64,000 bases of DNA, taken from Ephydatia muelleri. Its lineage: Eukaryota > Porifera > Demospongiae > Spongillida > Spongillidae. Made by a program: the position numbers and the translations under genes. The notes under the pieces are model-generated. The model searched no databases and was not told the origin of the DNA. It worked only from the letters and a program-made list of their open reading frames with translations. Of the stretch, positions 12,601-24,000 are shown piece after piece. Where the stretch lies: contig JABACO010000023.1 in assembly GCA_013339895.1 (NCBI GenBank), positions 3,392,199 through 3,456,198 on the forward strand, given 5' to 3'. Each line of letters starts with the position of its first letter. Position 1 is the stretch's first letter.

Positions 12601-15600
12601 ACTTACAATGTTTAGCGAATTCCGCTTCAAAACAGCTTACAACCAGCTAGACTAAAGCCCTCACTTCACCCTATTGAAGTACTCTGACATCTTCCCCACT
12701 CCACAGGAGCCCTAGACCTCACATCAAAGCTGCATCTCAGTATTGACACAGGATCAGCTCACCCTATTCGCCAGCAGGTCCGACAAGTGCCCACAGCACA
12801 AAGAGAGGTGGTCTAGAGGCATGGTATGAGATAACGTGATTCAGCCATCCAGTAGCCCTTGGGCATCACCGATTGTATTAGCAACAAAGAAAGACGGATC
12901 TCCACGTTTTTGTGTGGACTATCATAAACTGAATGAAGTGACACGAAAGGATGAATACCCACTGCCACAGATCGACGAGACATTAGAAACATTGGCAGAA
13001 TCACAACTGTTTTCGACCCTGGACCTTGCCAGTGGCTATTGGCAGGTGGAACTTCCGGCAAAAGAACTGCTTTTTGTACAGCTGAAGAACTTTTTGAACT
13101 CAACGTCATGTCATTGCCCTTTGAAATACACGTGCCACCTTTCAATAACTCGAGCTTGGTTCTCAGCGGCCTACAAGGGACAAGCTGCCTGGTGTACCTT
13201 GATGACATCATTGTCATGGGTAAGACATTTGCAGAGCATTTGAACAATTCGGATCTGTTGTTCTCGCACGTAAGAGATGCATGATTGAAAGTGTTAGAAG
13301 TCTGCTACCTAGTGTCCAAGGATGGTATTGCAGCTGACCCAGAGAAAACTGCAAAAGTACAGCAATGGCCCCGCCCCATCCAGCATTTGTCAAGGAAGTG
13401 CAACAATTCCTTGGACTGGCCAACTATTACCGTCGGTTTATACAAAACTTTGCTCACATTGCTAAACCGCTACACAAACTGACTGAATGCACTACTTCCC
13501 TTAATTGGACAAGTGAGTGTCAGCAGTCATTTGAGCATCTCTTCAAACTTTCTCATACCCTGTCCTGAGTTACCCTAACTTTAAGCTGCCATTCCTTCTG
13601 GACCCTGACCCTAGTAATGATGCTATAGGAGCTGGATTGTCTCAACTGGATGAACAGGTAATGAACGAGTGTTGGCATATGCCAGTTGGCTGCTGATAAA
13701 GGCAGAAAGAACTATTGTGTGACTACCTAAGGAGCTACTTTCTGTGATGTCATTTACAGCCCACATTCGACTCCACCTTTTGGGACATCGCTCCATGTTG
13801 CGAACTGACCATGCTCCACTGACCTGGCTATATGGTCCAGCCATCAGGCATCCACTACAGACTCATGGTTCCACAATGCCTGCGAGATAAGGTCCTAGAA
13901 GGAGTTCATGAAAGTGCAATGGGTGGACACTTAGGAGATGAGAAACTCTCCAAAAGCTGAAGGAATGGTTTTACTGGCCAGGGCATTGGCAGTCTGTTTG
14001 AGAGTGGTGTCGTACCTGTTCCCCTTGCTTTCAACATAAAACACCAGCACCTAACAACAGAGCACCAGGTCACCTATGCAAATAGTAGCTGTTGATATTG
14101 TGGGATCGCTCCCAACAACAGCATCAGGAAGCAAATATGTCTTGGTGGCAGTGGACAGCTTTACTAAATGGATGGAGGCAAACGCAATCCCCAATCAGGA
14201 AGCAGTAGCTGTGGCAAAAAAGCGACTGGATGAGATGTTCTGCTGGTTCTCTCTACTAGAAAAGTTACACTCTGACCAAGGAAGTCAGTTTGAGGGAGAA
14301 GTGGTGACACAGCTGTGTCGACTTCTTGCAATTGAAATGACGCGTACCATCCTCAGTCTGATGGTCTTGAAGAGAGATGCAACAGAACTCTCTTGAGTAT
14401 GCTGGCCACGTATTTGGACGACCAGCCAATTGCGTGGGATGAATATTTGAGCAAACTGTGTATGGCCTACAACTTGAGTGTCCAAAGCGCCACAGGATAC
14501 TGACCATACTTCTTGATGTTTGGACGTGACACTTGCCTCCCTATGGACATCAATTATGACACCACTACACCTGATGGGATAGAGCAGCAACCATATACTG
14601 CATATGTCAAAAATCAGCATGCCTTACTGACAGAAGCATTTAGACAAGTGTGAGAAAACACTGGTAAGAAGTACAGCTCCCAAATGGAACTTTACAATAA
14701 GAAAGTTCATGATCAACCACTGATAATGGTTTAGCAATTCAACCTGGTCATCCTAAGGGCAATCTCGGAAACTGCATCAGCCATGGAGTGGGCCATACAG
14801 AATACGACGAAAAATGTCTGAGGTTACCTACCAGATACAACACACTGGTATTCACAAGCTGAAGATGGTCCGCTTCAACTGGTACAAACATTGCCCTAAA
14901 CACATACGTCTGCCCTGCACGAAAAAGCCCATCAGTACCATCATCTGAGCCAGCTGAATCACCCTCCTGTGGGCTCCTCACTCGAGGAAGAAGAACCCCA
15001 GACCCCACTCTCACCTCCAATCAACCCACAATACCCACCTGGGAGAGATGACCCCCAGACAGGCTTGTATATTGATGCTGAACAAGGGACAGGTGTTCTT
15101 ATTGGAAGGGAGCATATGTAATGTGACTCATAGACACCTAAACTGTTAACTAATGACCTTACTGGTTCTATATGTTGTACCCTTCCAGAAGGTTTTAGCC
15201 ATGTCCTATATACCTTCTTATGTATTCAGTAACATTATAGTGAACCTTGTCAAAACCGCATGTATCAGCTCACAGGCTATGTTGACACACACACACACAA
15301 TACGTAGGTATGTTCATATGTTACAATGACATTAAAGGCTACATGGAGTCTACCTACACACTGTACCTCAGTGGCCTGATTGACATTAGCTCCTGCTTCA
15401 ATGAGTGTTCTCACTATGTCAAGATGTCCTATGTCACTTGCTACATACAGTGGACTCCAACCATCCTGCAATACAAATGTCATCATAACCAGAGGCTGGA
15501 CCAGTGGAGGTGAGTGTTGAAGTATTACATGACAGATGTACATGCCAACATTTCTGTACATGCACATTAATAACTAGAATATTGTTAGATCATTATAGTA

Positions 15601-17652
15601 TTCACCAGTGATTTACTATTTGACATCAAGAATATTTTGGGACAGAATAGTACTTCATTATAATCTAGATCACATACAGTACAGGGTACATGTTCACAAC
15701 AACACTGTAAAGTAATTAAGAATTGCACAAGCACACACAATTGCCACTAAATGTAGAGACCACATATCAACCATCCATACACACCTGCACCAATAGACAT
15801 GTAATGATCTGAACTACATGTATGTGAACATACTAACACTATCCTGATATATGGCGTATATTGTGCATCATGAGTACAATGATCAGGTTCATCAAACTTC
15901 TAGGCGCTTTTGTTCTATGATCATGTCTACATGCATCTTAATATGTCTGAGACAAAGTTGAACACATCTCTTCTAAGTCTGCTACTGTATTAATGTTGTA
16001 ATTGATTACAAAGGTTTGTGGGCTTGCATATACATGCACGCATGAATCTGTTTGCTTTGACATCACTTTGTTAACTGCATGTATCAGCACACAGGCTATG
16101 CTGTCACACACACAATATATAGGTATGTTCATATATTATAATGAGTTACAAGTAGTCTACCTACACACTGTACCTTAGTGGCCTGATTGATATTAGCTCC
16201 TGCTTCAATGAGTGTCTTCACTATGTCAAAATGTCCTTTAAAACTTGCTGCATGCAGTGGACTGCAACCATCCTGCAATACAAATGTCATCATAACCAGA
16301 GGCTGGACCAGTGGAGGCGAGTGTTGAAGTAGTACATGACAGATGTATCAACATTTCTGTACAGTCACAATAATACCTAGAATATTGTAAGATCATTATA
16401 GTATTCACCAGTGTAGGCGCTTTGTTCTACGATCATTTCTAAATGCATCATATTACGACAGCCTTGTTTTGAGACAATGTTTTTTACTTTTGTCAGTCTA
16501 CTACTGTATTTTGCACAAATACAATAAGCAGCACAAAGCCTTGAACTGCGTCAGCTGTTACAAATATGAGACCAGTTCCCCGTTTCCAATGGAGTGTTAT
16601 ATCGGCTTTTCCTGGACAAGGCACAGCCATCAGGCATCCACTACAGACTCATGGTTCCACAATGCCTGCGAGATAAGGTCCTAGAAGAAGTTTATGAAAG
16701 TGCAATCGGTGGACACTTAGGAGATGAGAAAACTCTCCAAAAGCTGAAGGAACGGTTTTACTGGCCAGGGCATTGGCAGTCTGTTTGAGAGTGGTGTCGT
16801 ACCTGTTCGCCTTGCTGTCAACGTAAAATACCAGCACCTAACGACAGAGCACCAGGTCACCTATGCAAATAATAGCTGTTGATATTGTGGGATCGCTCCC
16901 AACAACAGCATCTGGAAGCAAATATGTCTTGGTGGCAGGGGACTGCTTTACTAAATGGATGGAGGCAAATGCAATCTCCAATCAAGAAGCAGTAGCTGTG
17001 GCAAAAAAGCGACTGGATGAGATGTTCTGCCGGTTCTCTCTACTAGAAAAGTTACACTCTGCCCAAGGAAATCAGTTTGAGGGAGAAGTGGTGACACAGC
17101 TGTGTCGACTTCTTGCAATTGAAATGACGCGCAGTACACTGTACCATCCTCAGTCTGATGGTCTTGAAGAGAGATGCAACAGAACTCTCTTGAGTATGCT
17201 GGCCACGTATTTGGATGACCAGCCAAATGAGTGGGATGTATATTTGAGCAAACTGTGTATGACCTGCAACTCCAGTGTCCAAAGCGCCACAGGATACTGA
17301 CCATACTTCTTGATGTTTGGACGTGACGCTTGCCTCCCTATGGACATCAATTATGACACCACTACACCTGATGGGATAGAGCAGCAACCATATACTGCAT
17401 ATCAAAAATCAGCATGCCTTACTGACAGAAGCATTTAGACAAGTGTGAGAAAACACCTGTAAGAAGTACAGCTCCCAAACGAAACTTTACAATAAGAAAG
17501 TTCATGGTCAACCACTTGTAGATGGTGATAATGGTTTCAGGGGCGGTTTAGGGGGGGGGGGGGGGGGGAGTAGGGTATACCTACCCCCCCCCTCGCAAAA
17601 CCTATGTTATTAAAATTTCACGACTTCTTACGTGCGCTATACGTGTAACGAT

Positions 17653-17684
<32 letters not shown>

Positions 17685-17848
17685 GGGAGGGTATCCCGCA
17701 AAACCGTGCTATTAAATTCATGACTTCTTACGTGCGCTATACATGTACGTGTAACGATGGGGGGGGGGGGGGGGGGGGGGGGTAGGGTATCCCGCAAAAC
17801 CGTGCTATTAAATTCACGACTTCTTACGTGCGCTATACATGTAACGAT

Positions 17849-17882
<34 letters not shown>

Positions 17883-18051
17883 ACCGCGTTATGACTTCAT
17901 TAATTGCACGGACCACACCACAAGTAGGAATTAGTAGTTTACATTAATAGACATCGTTTAGCGATTAATAAGTAGGATTCATTGAGCACTTGCAGTAATA
18001 AGAAGCAATTTGATTTGACGGTTTTGACTTGGTGACCCAGGGGCGGATCTA

Positions 18052-18088
<37 letters not shown>

Positions 18089-21000
18089 CGGGGGCACGTG
18101 CCCCCCCCTTCCGTTCATCTAATTATATATTCATGTTACGTAATCGTACCGTGATGTAAATGGATGTAGCGTGTCAGGGCCCCAGGCTAGCTATGATGTC
18201 AGCCCTTCCCAGAGAGTCGTATCCGGACAGATATGCATGAAGTTAAAAACCAGTTGTAATTGTGTATGCTCAGTCTTGCTTAGTGTATTTGGCTGTTAGT
18301 GGAAACTCTGTCCGGTGACATTGCGCTAGCGCGTAACGGATCCTTAACATTTGGTGGCAGCGGTGCTCAGTAACGTGACGAGGAAGAGACACTTATTGAG
18401 TAGAGAACCTTGTATATGTCATTGCGTTCGGGGAAGGAGTACAAGTCGCAGGCACGGATGTCGGAGACAGAGGAAGCAGCGAGCAGGAACTCAGTCGCAA
18501 ATGAATCGGTGAGTGTGGCCGACCTTCTGAAGCTCTTGATGGAAGAGCGAAAGCTCAGAGCGGAGGAAGAGCAGCGACGAGCTGTGAGGGAACAGGAAAC
18601 AAGAGAAGCGGAGCGTCGTCAAAGAGAAGAAGAAAAGCAGAGGGAACAGGAAACAAGAGAAGCGGAGCGTCGTCAAAGAGAAGAAGAAAAGCAGAGGGAA
18701 CAGGAAACAAGAGAAGCGGAGCGTCGTCAAAGAGAAGAAGAAAAGCAGAGACAGGCGGAACGTGAGCGCCAGGCTAGAGACGAGTGGAAAGCGCAGTTCG
18801 AGATGGTCGCTCGACTGGCACAGGATGGTCGGAACCGCGAAGGCGAGCAGACGGGTCGTATTCTAAAGGAAGCTGAAGCAAAGGTGGCAAAGCTCACGGA
18901 GAGGGACGACATTGAGGCGTACCTAGCCACGTTTGAGAGAACGATGACGGCATATGAAGTGAACAGACAACGATGGGTCTACAAACTGGCGCCTCAGTTA
19001 AGCGGAAAGGCTCAGCAGGCATACGCGGCGATGTCATCCGAAGAAGCTGTAGACTACGAACGTGTTAAAGCCGCTATCCTGAAACGATATGACATCAATG
19101 AGGAAACATATCGACTTCGGTTCCGGTCGGTGATGAACAGCCTGGACGAGTCGCACAGAGAGGGACGTGGCGGTGAGGGTAAAAGACCTCGCGAAAAAGT
19201 GGTTGAAGCAGCAGGCCACAGCAGAAGCGGTCGTGGAGGTGGTTGCTCAGGAACAACTACTCAACACGTTGCCCAGTAATGTTCGTGTATGGGTGCGTGA
19301 GAGGAAGCCGACTACATGTTTGGAGGCGGGTCAGCTTGCAGACGACTACGCCCAGGCGAGAAGACAGGCTGGACTGGAGAGCAAACGGGAGGACGTAAAC
19401 AATGGGGACGGAGGGAAGCAGTCTGGTACTGGCGGCCAAGGCAAGGGGCGTGTCGGCGAAGAATCAGCAGGGACCAGGGATGTAGACGGAAAAGGTCAGC
19501 CCAGTAGAAAAGGACCTAGGTGCTACTCCTGCCACAAATTCGGGCATATCGCTAGTAAGTGCCCTAGTAGTGCGGTAATGTATGGGGGCGTTAAGTATGC
19601 ACACAAGCGACCTGCAAAGTCTAGCAGTACAACTGTCATTAGATCAGGATGGGTGAATGATAGGTGGGTAAAGGATATTGTACTGGACACGGGCGCAGCG
19701 AAAACGATGATTAGAGGCGACCTGGTGACTGAGGAGGACATGGTGGGCTCCAGCATTATAGTCAAGTGTGCGCATGGAGATGAAGTCGCCTACCCAGTCG
19801 CGCGAGTGAAAATTGTAGTCGAGGGGGGTGACATATACGCTTGATGTGGCAGTTTCAGATAGCCTCCCAGTATCAGTACTGTTGGGTAGGGATGTCCCTG
19901 ACCTAGTTAATATTGGGAAGACGAAACGTAAATTCTCATGTGTAGGGGTGAGGGATGTGATGGCTGTAACTACGCGGGCGCAAGCACGGGCGAAGCGCGC
20001 CGAGGAGTCTCAGCTGGCTGAAAGGGAGCAGCGTGAAGCAGCAGTCACTACTGAAGTGGACTCAAGTCAGAATCACCCAGTTGCTCCCAAGGAGTCAGAG
20101 GAAACTGCGACCATCACAGATCAAGACACATCTACAAGAGAGGACCAAGGGCAAGGATGGACTGATGAGTGCCCAGGAGTGGCCTTCGATGCAGAGCTTT
20201 TCGAGGAAAAGAGCCCCCCAGATGCGAGTCTTGGTGTGAATATTTCGGCCACGGAGTTAGGAGTGTTGCAGAAGGCTGACCCAACGCTATCCCTTATTTG
20301 GGAGAAAGGGATCGGAAAAGGAGACGGGACGGAGGCAAGGTACTTTGAACAAAAGGGCTTGCTGTGGCGGAGATGGAACGATCAGACACATAGTGAGGAG
20401 GAAGTGCGTCAGTTGGTTCTACCAACGCAGTGTAGGAAAGCGGTCCTACAACTTGCACATGAGATTCCACTATCTGGTCACTTAGGTAAAAAGAAGACAC
20501 TGCAAAGGGTGCTCCAGCGGTTCTATTGGCCATCGGTTTGCAGGGACGTAGCAAATTGGTGCCGCTCGTGTGCGGCTTGCCAAAAAACGGCTCAAAAGAG
20601 ACATAGGCCAGCCCCATTGGTTCCACTGCCGATTATTGAAGAGCCATTTGCACGCATTGCAATGGACATCGTGGGTCCCTTACCACGAAGCAGATCTGGA
20701 AATAAATTCATTTTAGTGGTGTGCGATTACGCAACCAGATACCCAGAGGCAGTGGTGATGAAGTCAGTTGTGGCGGAGTATGTGGCTGAGGAACTTATTG
20801 GCATCTTCGCAAGAGTCGGGATTCCGCGGGAAATCTTGACAGATCAAGGTTCAAATTTTATGTCCAATTTATTGTCCGAGCTATATCGTCTGATGCAAAT
20901 CAAACCTATCAGAACCAGTCCATACTATCCAGAAACAGATGGGCTCGTAGAAAGATTTAATGGAACGTTGAAGGCGATGCTACGGAAAGCTGCAGTGGGC

Positions 21001-24000
21001 GAAGGCAAGGATTGGTACTCTTCGCATACCGAGAGGTACCGCAGGCTTCGACAGGGTTTTCCCCATTTGAGCTGGTATACGGGAGACAAGTGAGAGGCCC
21101 ACTGGACATCCTGAAAGAGACCTGGAAAACGAGCAAGAGGAGTACAGAAAGTGTTGTCTCATACGTTTTAGACGTACAGGAGAAGCTAGCCAGAATGTCA
21201 GAACTTGTTGTGGATAACCTCAAGGAAGCTCAGAAGCAACAGAAAAGAAGGTACGACTCCAACGCGAGGATGAGGGAGTTCAAGGACGGAGACCAGGTCC
21301 TCGTATTGCTGCCATCATCAACCAGCAAGTTGCTAGCGAGCTGGCAAGGGCCATACGTGGTAAAGAAAAGGTTGTCAGACGTCACGTATGAAGTCGATAT
21401 GTCAGACAAGAAAAAGAGGAAGAGAATCTTCCACGTGAATATGCTACGGGCGTGGCATACCCCGCAAGTCACACAGAGTTTATGGGCTGGGAACGAAGAG
21501 GAAGTAGAAGATGATATAGAGGGAGACGACCTGGTAGTCTGGAACAGTGATGCAGAGGCGAGCAACCAGTTGATGATTAACGAGCAGTTGGAAGACAGTC
21601 AGAAGATTGAACTTTTAGCACTACTCAAGGAATTTGATGATGTGCTACAGAATACACCAGGAAAAACAAATCTAGTCGAGTATCGAATCCATACTGATTC
21701 AGCCCCGCCTTTAAGACTTCCGGCATATCGTCTACCATACGCATATCGGGATCGAGTGAAGAAAGAACTGGACGACATGCTGAAGCTGGGAATCATTGAA
21801 CCATCTGCAAGCGAGTGGGCGTCACCAATGGTGGTGGTGGCTAAGAAAGACAGAGCATTGCGTATCTGTGTGGACTTTCGTCGGTTGAATGCAATCTCCA
21901 AGTATGACGCCTATCCCATGCAGAGGATCAACGAGTTGGTCGACAAGTTAGGAAAGGCGAGGTTCGTCACAACTGTTGACCTAACAAAGGGCTATTGGCA
22001 GGTCCCCATAGCAGAAGAGGACAAACCAAAGACGGCGTTCACAACCCCCTTCGGTCTGTTCCAGTTTACGGTAATGCCCTTTGGATTACAGGGAGCCCCG
22101 TCCACCTTCCAGCGGATGATGGACACCCTCATCAGAGGAATGGAGGGCTACGCGTCTGCATACATCGATGACGTGGCAGTATACAGCTCTTGAGCTCTTG
22201 CTGGAGAGAACACATCGATCACCTGCGAAATCTGTTCCTGAGGTTGCGGAAGGCAAACCTCAAGGTTAAGCCCAGCAAATGTCAGTGTGCAATGTTTGAG
22301 TGTGTATATTTGGGGCATGTGGTGGGCAAGGGAACGGTAAGACTAGAGTCGTCCAAGATAGAGGCAATCAAGAGGATGCCTGTTCCAAGGACGAAAAAGG
22401 GAGTTCGGCAATTTTTAGGTTTGGCGGGCTATTATCGGCGATTTATTCGTGACTTTGCTACCATCGCCACCCCGTTAACCGAGCTGACGAGGAAGTCTGC
22501 CCCTCAGGAAGTAAAGTGGTCATTGCAAGCCCAGGAGGCATTTGACACACTCAAGACCAAAATTGCGTCATCACCTGTGCTAATGTGCCCAGACATGTCC
22601 CGTATGTTTACGCTGCAGACGGACGCGTCAGATTACGGCATAGGGGCGGTACTTAGCCAAACGGGCGAGGATGGAGAAGAACACCCAGTGGCATTTTTTA
22701 GCCAAAAGCTACTGCCGAGAGAACGAAGGTACTCAACAATTGAAAAAGAGTGCCTCGCAATCCGCATGGGTACCCAGGCTTTTAGGGTATACTTGATTGG
22801 AAAGCCATTTGTGGTCCAGACGGATCATCGTGCTCTGGAGTGGTTGTACAAGATGAAGGACACCACTAGCAGGCTAACAAGGTGGAGCCTGGCCTTACAA
22901 CCATTCCAGTTTACAGTTCGCTATCGTAGGGGTCAAGCGAATGCAAACGCAGACGCACTATCACGATGCATTGTGTCGCCCTCAGAAGCGACTAAAATGC
23001 CAGAGAAGGAGGGAGAAGTGTCAGGGCCCCAGGCTAGCTATGATGTCAGCCCTTCCCAGAGAGTCGTATCCGGACAGATATCACCTGAATGGAGGTGTTG
23101 ATAAGCTACTGAATAGGAGCGGCCCGACCTTCCAGAACATTCCTCATTGTGTACTGATGCGGACTACCTTGTGTTGCATAAAGTTAAAAACCAGTTGTAA
23201 TTGTGTATGCTCAGTCTTGCTTAGTGTATTTGGCTGTTAGTGGAAACTCTGTCCGGTGACATTGCGCTAGCGCGTAACGGATCCTTAACATAGCGTATGA
23301 AAGAAGTATTAACGCTTCGCCACCGCTTATAGCTTGCGCACACCAATGAGACAGTTGTAGAAATCTTCATTCAAAAGCGACCACGAAGGCTCTTTGCCTC
23401 ACTGTATGACAAAAATGCATAAACTAGCTACATACTAGTATTAGTAGTACACGTACTTTCATGCTTTTGTATTAGCAATAAGTGCTAATTTTTCATTATG
23501 AATGTGTGTCAGTATTGCTATATTGCTCAAAGCTTCCGCGCATTGCGCGGTAGGGGGCACATCCCCCTCCCGCACCCACCCCCTTCCTGTGCCCCCCCCC
23601 TTCCTAAATTCCTGGATCCGCCCCTGTTGGTGTTAATTCTGTTTCCACGTAGGTAAGATAATCATGTAGTCATGCATGATACGGGTGTTTTGAATGACCA
23701 TACGCGACCTTACTTTATTCAGGGCATTCATGGCAGGTGGGAAAAGGAAGTTTAGCCTTGAAACAGAAAGAGACAAAGACAAATCTACGAGCAAATCACG
23801 TATAATTCATTCATTCTTTAACGCGACGAGTCATTCAACCGAATCGGCACCTATTACAACCAATCCCACTCAATATGAAGAAACAAGGCTTGACATAAGT
23901 ATTGAGCACAATTCCAGTGATAGTCTTGAGGATTTTGGCTCATTGACAACTACCTCAGCTACAGCAACAAATGTAGTTACATCAACAGAGGAGGAATGTA

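Larger units (their letters stand above)
18172..23290 (+). mobile_element. Gmr1-like Ty3/gypsy retrotransposon, nearly complete
   Basis: TG...CA LTRs are at 18172-18349 and 23019-23290. A 5-bp target duplication, tagcg, is at 18167-18171 and 23291-23295. A tRNA-Leu-type primer site and a polypurine tract are present. Coding order is gag, zinc knuckle, protease, integrase, reverse transcriptase, RNase H. Integrase before RT is known in Gmr1-like Ty3/gypsy elements and is otherwise a Ty1/copia trait. The RT and RNase H sequences themselves are gypsy-like. Four frame changes break the coding region. The shared parts of the two LTRs are nearly identical, so the insertion is young. Confidence 0.9.
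18038..23626. mobile_element. Inner non-autonomous hAT element, split by the Gmr1-like element
   Basis: Starts caggggcggatctaggg and ends cctggatccgcccctg, an inverted pair typical of hAT ends. Flanks are ttggtgac (18029-18036) and ttggtgtt (23627-23634), a possible 8-bp duplication with two mismatches. Without the LTR element it would be about 470 bp. It keeps a remnant of a hAT transposase C-terminus at about 23296-23410 (IFIQKRPRRLFASLYD), so it looks like an internally deleted hAT. Confidence 0.65.

Noticed and set aside
18491-18730. 79-codon minus-strand ORF with repeated hydrophobic blocks
   Set aside because: It is the antisense reading of the 54-bp gag repeats.
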